From Blasia pusilla (taxonomy: Eukaryota; Marchantiophyta; Marchantiopsida; Blasiales), in the NCBI GenBank assembly GCA_050084515.1, contig CM114274.1, positions 31,806,001 through 31,870,000 on the forward strand: a stretch of DNA of 64,000 nucleotides, written 5' to 3'. This document shows positions 1 through 10,253 of the stretch, piece by piece. The notes under the pieces were generated by a model. That model was not told the origin of the DNA, made no database searches, and saw only the letters and a program-made list of their open reading frames with translations. A program made the translations under genes and the position numbers. The stretch's first letter is position 1. The number at the start of each line of letters is the position of its first letter.

Positions 1-1550
1 AGCAGCCATCGATCACTGCAGAATGTCGAAATTCAATGGCGACGACACCGAACGAGTGCTCGACATTGTGAACAGCCGTCGCTCATTGCGGACAGTCGAA
101 ATTCAAGCCCTCGGACCATAAGCAGAGTGTTACAGACCGGAAATAATCACCGACTTTGGTCACATAGACATACCCAGGTAAACCAGCACGTACACCATGA
201 CCTTCCCAGAAGCACGAGGATCATGAACCTCCTAAGATCGATAGCGGGGCTACAGTAGCGATCCAACACAACGCGGTAGGCTACCCCGATCGGAGGATCT
301 CTGCGTGCGCTCGCAGTGAAACGCTGGGCCCGAACTGAAAGCACGTCTACCAAAAAAAGGTGTTCCCCTTGATCAGCATCGCCGCCGATGGTGATGAAGG
401 CCCCGGAGTTTCCAGCGCGTCAGTTACGTACGCAGCTTCGGCGATACACGGGCAAGTCAAAGGGTCTATAGGGCATCTGCATGTAACTTCCTCGACTGCC
501 GTTCTACCAACCCTCGTACTCGTCACAAGCGGATTCCCTAACAGCATTTTCGCGTGAAATTTATTTGAAAAACCACTCTTTTCGCTTGCCATTTTAATGC
601 TATAAAACTTCGTGGATTCATGAGAGGAGATTGATTAATAAGGTTCTACAGGGTGTCCCTACTATGGGGTGATCTTCAGTCCTCCTTTCTTTTCTCCATG
701 TAATTGTGTCCTCTTCTAAAATGACCTCAGTCAATACTTAAATCACAAGTGTGCAGCCCGCGCATGGGAGTGAGGGATAAATCATGTTGCACAAAAAAAA
801 ATTTGTTGTCTTTAGAGGAAAACATTTCCTTGGTGCCCGGTTTCCACATGTGTTTGAAAATATAAAAAAATCTCTTCAATTATCTCTGCTATTATTGAGA
901 CATGGGAGGTTACTATGTGTGGTAAGAAAAAATGAAAAAAAAAGGGGTTTGCTGGCCATAATAAGTGTAGCATCCATTGAAAATAGTGCCTATCTTTCCT
1001 CTTACGAGACCTTAAAAATATTACATGGCTTACATGTCAAGCGTTGAATAGGCAAGAACGGACGCTTCTTTTATTTCTTGGCTAGTGTGAAAGGTAGATC
1101 TTATATGATTTGGTTTCTGATTTTTATTTTGGGTGGAGGGAGGGGTAATCTTCGTCGGAGTAGGGACGCCTGGATCTAAGAAATGACTTTGACTCGGAGG
1201 GAGCCATCTATTAACTTTTGAACCTCATTCACAACAGATAAATGTTAATGTATCTTGGGAGAAGGCAGTGGAGGTGGGAGAAGTACGATTCTAACGGTGG
1301 AGCACTTCAAACTATAATTTCTTCTACAACTAAGTGAGGAGGGCATGGCCAGAAGGGCGACCGAAGAGAATTACCGAAGGGAGCAACCGGTGCATAGGTA
1401 ATTCCTGTACTTCGATCGATTTGCTCGTTTCCGATCCTAGGTGATTGTCGCATAGAGAACTTGTTGGAATTATGAAAGGTTCTTATGAAATCCTGACAGA
1501 GGCAAGTCCCGTGCTCGCACTTAGAAAGCTTCCTGTCACATAACTTCAAT
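1..1550. other. No recognisable gene; unclassified leading sequence
   Basis: I see no supported gene here. The first 110 bases hold two imperfect copies of a motif (around 15-40 and 83-105) reading roughly CACTGCAGAATGTCGAAATT and CATTGCGGACAGTCGAAATT, which suggests a local duplication. Short open frames on both strands at 350-590 have no family signature and overlap each other, so I do not call them. The rest is plain sequence with A-rich and T-rich runs near 790-950. Confidence 0.4.
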
Positions 1551-1554
1551 CACC

Positions 1555-1845
1555 TAAAATTTAATTATCCGTTCGGTAGTGAAGAGCTCCATTTGGCAAA
1601 TCTTTCTCATGGCCCGAAAGTTGTGCTCGGAAGCGAACAGATGGTCTAGAATCTTGAGCTCCTCCCTCACCATCTCCGATTACTCTGTCGCTACCGTGGG
1701 AATAGAGCCGAGCTTCAGATACATGAGCGATCCGCACTTTCTTGCCAGATCCGTGAGCTTCCCGTAGGGCACCTCGCGCACCAAATGGAGATGTTCGATA
1801 ATAGGCCATGCTAGAGGTGCCGGATGCAATCGCAACTCTTGGCAA
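1555..1845 (-). pseudogene. Cytochrome P450 N-terminal fragment, decayed
   Basis: Read on the minus strand, this stretch matches the start of plant microsomal cytochrome P450s. It has the proline-rich hinge after the membrane anchor (PAPLAWPIIEHLHLV), then the A-helix and beta-1 region (LARKCGSLMYLKLGSIPTV), then SEMVREELKILDHLFAS, and a C-helix piece (RKICQMELFTTERI). Between FAS and RKICQ the family normally has about 25 more residues, so an internal deletion is likely. A TAA stop lies in frame at 1680-1682 and more stops follow below 1555. The Cys-ligand (heme-binding) C-terminal half is absent. I infer a non-functional gene fragment. The P450 family number cannot be assigned from this piece, and the parent gene is not in the window. 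Confidence 0.8.
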
Positions 1846-3780
1846 TTTCTCAACCTTCGCACATGTGCACAATCCCCACGATGCACAACGCTGTTACTAC
1901 GTAGTGTGTCAACTGGTCCTACGCTGCCGAAGGCCGTGATGAGAAGCTTGAGATTGCACCATCCAAATTTTCCATCTCCTTCTTTCCAAACATTCAAAAC
2001 CGACCGACAGACGGATCAGCCGATCGGAGGCCCGTACTTCCCCTCCCCATCCGACGGTTGCGATGTAGGCGGACGAGTGCAGACGCTTGATCTAGGCGCC
2101 TAGAGTCCGGGATGCTGCTTCAGTTTGTGAGTCGAGTAGTCGATGAATTGTGGCTTAACGTTCATTTCCTCACAGAAGAGTTCTTTTTCTTTATCACCTG
2201 CTTGTTTGTGCACTAAAACTTCCTTGCTCACTGCACAGTTCGGCAAGATTCTTTCCAGGATTTATTTCTGGTATGGACCAAATGGGAGTCTCATGTCTTG
2301 TGACGTGCTCAATTTCTTTCATAACAACAACATTTCAATGTCCAAGTGTGTGACCATATCTTTGAAAAACTCCACCGCATCTTTTTCAAGAGTTCAAGAT
2401 TCCATAAGCTCGAGGCTTCAGTGAGTGACCCTTGCCAACATAGCGATGGGCACACTGTACTTTGTCTTCCGAAATTCCCGAACAACTTGAGTGATCCGTG
2501 AAAGTGTTCTCCTGCACACGATCTTTTATATTCTAAGGTACACATAAGCAGGAACTACACATAACAACCTAATCTGTGGCGAGTGAGTCAAAAAATTATT
2601 TAAATGAGGAATTCTCATGCTTCTTATTATGCACGCTTCTCATTTGCGGATGATTCCCTCTTGCCTTTTTTCGTCTTTCGTATTCCCTCTTACACGGGGA
2701 TCTTGCTAGTAATATAAATGGTGGATGGGAAAACCTTCCTCACCTGTCCAAGCTTTCTCAGAACCCCGTCCTCTTTAAAATATATCTTTTACTATAGCTA
2801 CTTTACAAGACCAAATAAATTTGACTAGAAAAATTAAATAAATTTTAATTTATTTATTTCATATTAGATTAGATGCTCCAATGTGTAATGGTAAGATTAT
2901 TAGAATAAATGGCAAAAAATTAAAGAATCTTCCCTTAATTTCTATTGGATGGGAAGAGAAAACTAATACAACGGTGTAATTATTTAGTGGAATGGTTTAT
3001 CATTTAAATTTTAGTCTAGGAGTGGAATTACTTAATAGAGTGGAATGTTATTACTCAAAATTTTAAGAAAATAAATTTTCTATTTTAAATTTGAAATTAA
3101 AAATATGGATATTTTTAAAAATCATGCTAAATCATGTTTGAATTTTTTTCAAAATAAAATAAATTTTATTGAAAAAGGGAAAGGATTTCATTACTAGACT
3201 TTAATTGATAATTTAGTAAGTTAATATTATTTTGGTAAGAAGAGAGGAAGGGAGAGGTTTTCTTTAAACTTTAAAGGAATGCAATTATTTGTGAAAGTTG
3301 GGTGTTATTTAAATTTTAATTGATAAGTAGAATTGTTTTAAAAGTGAAATGTTACTGCTCTTTTAAGATTTAAGAAAGTGAAAAATATATTTAAGTTTAG
3401 GGTAATAAAAATATTCCTGAATTATCATAAAATCATTTTCTTGCGCAAGCATGTACATGCTAACTGGTAATACAAAATAGTGAGATAATAAGACAAATAG
3501 CAAGAGATTTCAATTTTATCCCTTACGTTGGTAACGTCACATTAGATAGGTAGAGAGAATGATTTCAATGGAGGAGGAAAAAAATTTATTTCTTTCTTTC
3601 TTAACAATTAAATTAATTTCTAATATAATGAATGATCTTCAATGTAAAATAAGAAAATTATATGATTTTTCACAAATGTTTGATTCATTTTATCCCTTAA
3701 TTCATATTTGATGGGAAAGGAAAATGAATTCTTAAAGGAGAACATATTACTTAAATTTTATGGAAGGGTAAAATTATTTG

Positions 3781-3950
3781 GGGCTAGTGTATAGTCCGTG
3801 TGAAGGGAAGAGATTAATGATGTTGCACATAAATTCCGAAAAAATTCATCATGCCCGGAGTATGTGAAATATTTCTCGCTATCCAGTTGCCACGTGTCAA
3901 GTAGAGAGGTAATTACAAATCAAGAAGGCACTCTCCCATAATAATATAGA
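3781..3950 (-). mobile_element. Mini-Helitron copy A, 3'-truncated
   Basis: On the minus strand this starts with TCTATATTATTATG after an A, which is the usual plant Helitron 5' end. It is homologous to the complete copy at 60118-60325 and to the adjacent copy at 3951-4164 (shared words GTGTATAG, GTGAAGGGAAG, GATTAATG, GCCACGT.TCAAG). The hairpin and CTAG end are missing, so it is truncated at its 3' end near 3781. It is non-coding. Confidence 0.65.
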
Positions 3951-4164
3951 TAAGGTACCCGTGCGGTGCAAGAACAAAAAAAAAGGTTTTGAGGAGCTAG
4001 TGTATAGCGCGTGAAGGGAAGAGATTAATGGTGCTCTACATAAATTCAAATTTTTTTTCTTGCTGCCCGTAGCATTTGAAACATTTTCTTGTTGCCGAAT
4101 TGCCACGTATCAAGCATAGAGGTATTTGCAAATCAAGAAGGCATTCTCTCATAATAATGTATAT
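3951..4164 (-). mobile_element. Mini-Helitron copy B, head-to-tail with copy A
   Basis: Same family and orientation as the neighbouring copy at 3781-3950. Its 3' end on the minus strand has a decayed hairpin (CTTGCACCGCACGGG) followed by TACCTTAT, and abuts the TCTATATTATT start of copy A directly. Its 5' TC end is mutated. A tandem head-to-tail arrangement fits rolling-circle transposition, as known for Helitrons. It is non-coding and non-autonomous. Confidence 0.65.
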
Positions 4165-4564
4165 TTAAGAGTGCAGTATTATTACTCTTCTAAGATTTAA
4201 GAAAATAGAAAATATATTTAAATTTTGAAATGAAAAATATGATTATTTTAAAAAATATTCATGTTCATTCACATCTCATATTTTGGGGAAGGAAAATGAA
4301 TTTGAATGGAAATGAGAATTTATTTCATTAATTAGGATTAATTTAAAATTTAGTTATTGGATGTTATTTCGGTGGAAAGAGTAGAAGGGGAAGAGAAGAT
4401 ATTGTTCAAACTTTTACCGAGGAGTGAAATTATCTGGAGAGAGCAGGGTATCATTTAAAAGTGAAATATAAGTATTCTTTTAAGATTTAAAAAAGTGAAA
4501 ATTACACTTCAATTTTGAAATTAAAAATATGTCTAAATTGTTAGAAAAATTATTTTTGTGTGCA

Positions 4565-6600
4565 AGCACGGATCTGCAAGTTACTGAAGGTAAGATTTCT
4601 TTCCTCCAAGAGTATATAACCCGTGTGTGTCCCTTTGAGAGGGCTGGGGAGAAAATAATTATCACACATGCTTGTAATATTCTATGATAGCTTAAATGGC
4701 AAAAAATATAATAGGAGAAGTTGTAAGGATCTTAACAAGGACTATTAGTCAAAGATGATTCAAATTACCCAGCGCCAAATGACAAATAATTTGAATCACC
4801 CATCAATAGGCCCCATGAATGATCTCCAATCTACAACTATCCAATCTATCCCACAAACTCCAAATAGACCTCTAACTTGAATTGACTCTTAATTATCGAG
4901 GACACATGTCAAGATGTAAGTGTTAAATATTATCACATGATATCGTAGAAGAGTTTGAAAATAGAAGCGGCACATTGTAGTAATAATAGAGTTGATTCAT
5001 GCCAAATAATTAAGGGCATTTAGTGCTAGGAAGTAGATTGGGAGCAAAGTGGCCAAGAAAGAAGGGTCTTTTTATATCTATATGATTAACATAGGATAAT
5101 TTTTGTCTTTGCAAACACCTTCCTTAAAAAAAAGTCTTCTAAATTTTTGTGCAGCATGATTCTTTGTTCAGGAATTTCCCATTTTTAGAGGAAGTCCAAC
5201 ACGGAAAGAGTTGTGGAGCACAAATCACCAACCATGAGGGCTTCCTATTTCCTCTTACTGTCAAAAGTTATTAGTGCCTAATATTGTGGTTCTCTAAGTA
5301 AAAAAAAATCTAAAAGTGTCGATGTATCCAAATATGCTTTCATCCTCTTAAGAAAAGAAACTCTAGCCACCCTTTTCGCTCACAAAAAGGGTCGCTAGAG
5401 TTGGGGATATATTCTTAAATTATGAATATCACTTTATTTGTAGGGTTTTTCCATAAGAGGAGGCTTAGCCACTCCATTAAGACTACTACTTTGCAAGGTT
5501 GTATATTAACAAAGTAGATATCTACAGACCTGTCCATCTTCGCCTACTTATGTCTGTCCTTGCGACACTTATGTCCCTGTAGGATATATTTCCCCCCATC
5601 TTGTGTCTTACATTTGTTGTTGTATACCTACTCCCTTGAACTCCCGTCTCGTGTTTCACAAAAGCTTGCTACTACTAGGGCACGCTCTCCTTACTAATCT
5701 ACACCAAAACATACTCACATTAGCCACTAGTTGGATTAACTAGCCTTGCTTCTCCCAACTCTTGGTCTAAGGTCACCCTTCAAGCTCAACTGATCTAGAC
5801 GGGGCTAGATATCAACCCAACCCCTCACTCCCCAACACAAGCAAATCATTCAAGACTTAGGATATACTTCCTTAATAGTCTAGGAACTTGAAACGACGCC
5901 ATCATGCCGGGAAATCCCAACTACACAATGGACCTTGAACAAGTCTCTGACTAGGTCGCTAACCAAGACTCAATATCTAAGTCACGGATCAACATCCAAG
6001 GTTGGTGTCCATAATTGGTCCACCCACGCTTTTTTTGGTGTTAAAACCCCAATGTCAACCTCTTGGTTCATCCCCAAGGTTCCCAAGGTGTGATTCACGT
6101 TCCAAACACTCTAAGACACCATGTTGAGCTCAACATAATTGATCAGACAGTGTTGAATGGAGGACCTCGAGAAAACCTCACACATGACAATATCTTCTAT
6201 CTCCATATTCACACACGACTTAGAATTTGTAGTTAACTAAATTCTTATAATTTTTTCCATTCTAGGTGATGAGCCAAGATGCAAACAATGACACATTTTG
6301 GGTAATTAGATGTGGCAGATCGACAAAGGTGTGCAATATAGAAGGATTGATCCAATGTTGAAGGTTGAACCAACCAAGGGAGGCAAATGTTGCCAAAATT
6401 ACAATGCCAAGCTCGTCTACGCTTCCTTGTGGGACATACATCTAGTTAGGCTTAGAGATCTAATCCAAGTCTGATGCTCGGAAGTCTCAATATGGGGGCC
6501 TCTCCATTGCTTTAGCAAAAGGCTAGAGATAAAGTTATAGGATCCTAAACCTCCTTCGTAACTTTATGTGTATGCTTAAACGCAAAGCAAGAAATTAATT
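4565..6600. other. Intergenic, no gene seen
   Basis: I find no gene or recognisable transposon protein. Composition is AT-rich to about 5,100 and then mixed. Short poly-A and poly-T runs occur, but no repeat structure is clear. Confidence 0.5.
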
Positions 6601-6612
6601 GATTTTTGGTAG

Positions 6613-6646
6613 AGTAATATCTTACTCTACCAAGTAAGATATTACT
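6613..6646. repeat. Perfect 14-bp inverted repeat
   Basis: Arms AGTAATATCTTACT (6613-6626) and AGTAAGATATTACT (6633-6646) are exact reverse complements separated by six bases (CTACCA). It would form a hairpin. It may be the remnant of a foldback element; no flanking gene depends on it. Confidence 0.85.
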
Positions 6647-7282
6647 GTTAACTAGAACCTCGTATGGTCCAAACAGCTACACAATCACATTTTGGGTTAT
6701 CAACTTCATGAGATTTTCCAACGTTGCACTTATGGTGTAGTGCAAACCACACCTCGATCCTCAATCTCCCGCACCAAATCTAACTTCTATAGGCCCACTC
6801 CACTCCTTATGTCTTCTCCTCTAGTCCACTTGTATCCCACTCATAAAATTCTTGGGGAAAAAATGGCAAGAGTTTACCCTTTTGGAGATTTGCCACATAT
6901 GCAAGAGAACAAAATTGAAAAGTGATGGCATGAGGAACTCTTGGAATGAAATGTAACATATGAAGAAAGAAGAAAGATCTTGGGGGAAGGGGTGTCACTA
7001 AGATTTTCCAAGCAATCTTTTGATGTCAATACAATTGTGTTCTTACAATCAGAAGTCATACCAATACTTGAAACACGCTGCAATGTTGCAAATTTGGAAC
7101 TTGTTGATGGGTGTACTATTCCATACCATACTCCTCCCATACGGAAACACATCCCTCAATTCCACCAAGTCCTGTCCAACTCTTTTAGGTGAAGTATATG
7201 GATATTGGAGTGCTAAGGGTACTTCCACCAATGAACAACTATTTTAAGACAACCTAAAATGTTGGCAGCAAGTGCTCTACAA

Positions 7283-7285
<3 letters not shown>

Positions 7286-7357
<72 letters not shown>
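7286..7357. repeat. (CT)n microsatellite, 36 units
   Basis: An uninterrupted CT dinucleotide run of 72 bases. It lies just upstream of the recognisable reverse-transcriptase core of a LINE remnant, so it has replaced or expanded within the element. Long reading frames crossing it on either strand are artefacts of the repeat. Confidence 0.97.
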
Positions 7358-7359
<2 letters not shown>

Positions 7360-7365
7360 GAGGGC

Positions 7366-8765
7366 AACAACTCTATTGTTTCCCTCATGTTTGCTGATGA
7401 CTTTGATGGCCTCGAGGAAACAGGAGAGAAACTCCAAGAGATGATCTCCCTGACCAAAATCTGGTGTGACATGTGGGGCATGGAGGCAAATGTACTGAAG
7501 TGCGGTGTGATGATTTTCAATGGCAAGGAGGAGGACCAAGACCAACAGTGGTACTAGGGTGACCAAGAGATCCCCCGTGTGGCTACCTACACCTATCTCG
7601 ATATAGAATTCTCGGAAGATTGCATGTGGGATGCACACATCAAGAAGACTACTGAGAAAGGCCACAAGAAGATGAACGGTGTCCGATTCCTCTGATCTGC
7701 CGGGACATCACATCGTAAGTAAAGTGTTGTGTCATTTTGCATACCATTCGTCCCTCGCTGGAATACGGGCAAGAGTGTGGGATGCCAACACCAAACAAAG
7801 GGACAGGCTTGAAGTCATGCGGTTGAAGGCGTTTGGGTATGATGTCAACTTCATCACGAACAGCCCAGCGTTGGTGTGAGATCGAACTAGGTGTGGAACC
7901 CCTTGGAGGATAGACGTGACATCGCCAAGTTGAAATGGCGGAGGCAGCTAGAGACAATGGACTCCCATCGCTATCCTAAAGAGGTGATGGGGAAAACTGG
8001 ACCCAAAGAAGACCCAAAAACAGGCCAAATCTTGGACAAAAAAGGTTCAAGAGATTGTGCAAGCATCCAAGCTCCGAGCAGGGCCTGAATGTGGGAGCAA
8101 GATGAGAAAGCATTCGTGGATACCATAACCAAAGCGGTGGGCAAACGCTCAATGAGCAAAGCATGGAGGAAGCCATGAAGATGTCGACCTCTCTCTTTTG
8201 ACGGTATATCCCGAGAGGGCAGAACTGAAGAACTATTTATGGGAACCCCTTGCTTGGGAAGCCGGCTCAAGTTCAAGTTCAGGACGGGGGCAATCCCCTT
8301 GAACCATAAGAAAAGCAGGATGGGAACACAACTAAACTCTTGCGCCTTGTGTGACGATGGGGACGAAACCTCTAGTCATTACTTGGTCTCCTGCGCGAAA
8401 TTCACAACACACAGAGCAAGAGCATATGCTGATATTGCTAAGTTGGTAGCACCAGAATTGTTCAACACATTCAGTAGCCTTGATTCATTGCCAAAAGCTG
8501 TTGCACTTGTAAGTAATGTCTATTGGGGATCCCAATCAGGTAAAGTAGATTGTGTGGTGAAGAGTTTCTTGGTTGACACTTGGAAGCTCCGCACAAACAC
8601 GTTGTTTGGTCAACACTCACACTATATGAGAGTGTCTCCCTCCTCTCATATGTTACCTTCTTCACTTGCTTCTCTCTCTACATCCATCCCAGTCTCAAGC
8701 ACCATCCAACCAGGGCGCGGGGTCTATGGACGACATGCACTACTTAATGAGTACAGTCTCTCTCT
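7366..8765 (+). mobile_element. Decayed LINE (non-LTR retrotransposon), RT core to 3' end
   Basis: Reverse-transcriptase core: the catalytic box reads FADDFDG at about 7390-7410. It is followed by the LINE-typical pattern of a helical stretch, 'W..MWGMEANVLKCGVMIFNG', and then 'YTYLDIEFSEDCMWDAHI' (7440-7650). Farther on, 8262-8400 encodes the C-terminal zinc-knuckle-like segment of LINE ORF2 (FRTGAIPLNH, then CALCDDGDETSSHYLVSC). Frames are broken by stops (for example TAG after 'QQWY' near 7554) and by frameshifts, so it is inactive. The non-coding tail 8621-8765 recurs inverted in the last intron of the EF-Tu gene (58085-58235), which marks it as the 3' end of a family. The endonuclease domain is not visible upstream. 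Confidence 0.75.
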
Positions 8766-9433
8766 AACTCTTTCCAATACCAGATGAAAGCCAAAAGATC
8801 CACATAATTGAAAGGAGAGACAAAAGGATGCTGGATATGTGCTTGGATCCACATAATTGAGCAATTTTGCCGACAATAGAACTTGCGGATTTCCCTTCCT
8901 TACCTTCCTCTCTATGGTGGAAAGTAATTGAGCCCATTACACTACCATTACATTACAGCCCCATCAAAACCACTTTCATTTTACCAAGTGTGCTTGACTT
9001 TTACCAAGTTCTTGCTATTATGGGGTTATGAAATGTCCAACTTTCAATGCACTTTACTGCACAGAAAGTTGGACATGCCTAACAAAATACATGGCATGCG
9101 AAAACGTAGGCATTTGTTTCATGGCTATGTCATCACAAGCCATCCATTTTGTCAGTTGTCCAACTTTCAAGTTTAGTAGTCTCGATTCCCTGCTTCTTGA
9201 ATCATTCTTGCCATACACTAACTCACATCAGCACAGAGTCCCACTTCAATCTAATCACATGCTCAAAGAAATTGAATACTTCTGAAATTAGCAAATTGGA
9301 GATAACAAAATCAACATTAATGGCAATCCACTTTCACTCTATTTTATGTCTGGCTGTGTTTAGTAAGGACAGATCGAAAGTAGTTATAACTTTTGTATGG
9401 ACATCTTTTTCTCAGAAACCCTTGTCCAATGTC

Positions 9434-9655
9434 AGGGGAGAACCGGGGTTACATGTTGAGCTGGCCGGAAGAATTTGAGAAGTTCCAATTCAGGTCGTCA
9501 CTTACTGGCAGAAAACCAAGGGTTCAGGGAGGGTGTCCTTTGTCTTCGTATCTGTTTAGCCGGCTGGAATGAAGAAAATTTCGAAAATTGCCGCTCGGGT
9601 TTGTAGAGACTGGAAATGTACCGGTTGTCACGAAAAAACTCCCCAGACCCTGCCC
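9434..9655 (+). repeat. Dispersed repeat, copy 1 of 2 (about 220 bp)
   Basis: This segment, beginning GAGAACCGGGGTTACATGTT and ending GTTGTCACGAAAAAACT, recurs in the same orientation at 51583-51783 with only scattered substitutions and short indels. It is rich in CCGG. It has no coding capacity, no obvious tail and no terminal inverted repeat, so the class is unknown (SINE, MITE or LTR fragment are all possible). Confidence 0.85.
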
Positions 9656-10253
9656 TTGTCCCCTGCTCCATCATTTAAGAAGCTGCCCTGCCCTCTATTC
9701 TCTTCATATGTAAGATGTAGAGCCTCTACTTGTCCTGAATCCTTTTGCAGCCAATTTTTTAATGAGCTTGTTTGTATGGGAGATACAAAATCCATCTTAC
9801 AAAACAGTGTGGGTCCACCGAAGAAGATATGGTGTCTCCGGCAGGAACTACTTTTCCAGTAAAAACCCCCCAACCAAATGAACATTAGAAAAGTTACTGC
9901 TAGTCAACCTCAAGATGGAGAGGTACATAGACAAGCTGGTTGACCACCGTGGACACCTATACATGATTGGAGAGATCTTTGCAAACATACTGCTGAATTT
10001 TTTCACGGTGGGAATTCTTGTGACTGCTCCCCTCAGTGTTCGATCATTTTGGCATCCATGGACTCCAGTCAATTAACTTTCACAACTCCACTTTAAGACT
10101 TGACAGATACCAATATTGGATGTTTGTGCTGCACAAAGGCAACAGGTCCCTTCGTCTAGCATACAAGACTTTCCCCTAACAGTGACCAGAAATCCTTGCC
10201 TCCATAGAAAAAAGAAATTCGTGAACTGCAGAAGAATGATCTCTTGAAAACCT

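Larger units (their letters stand above)
2830..4560. repeat. AT-rich degenerate tandem array, unit about 290 bp
   Basis: A very AT-rich tract in which the same word order recurs. A block like 'TTTAAGATTTAAGAAAGTGAAAA' followed by ATATTTAAATTTTGAAATTAAAAATATG appears near 3050, 3350, 4170 and 4460. A second block (GGGAAGAGAA... AAATTATTTGG... ATTTAAATTTTA) precedes each of them near 2950, 3240, 3710 and 4390. Spacings of 298 bp (3050 to 3350) and 290 bp (4170 to 4460) give the unit size. The array is interrupted at 3781-4164 by two Helitron copies. There is no coding capacity. Confidence 0.6.

Noticed and set aside
2143-2545. Frames on both strands that look weakly protein-like
   Set aside because: No conserved motif could be named in any frame.
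7213-7665. 150-codon minus-strand frame
   Set aside because: It is mostly an Arg-Glu repeat translated from the CT microsatellite, antisense to the LINE.
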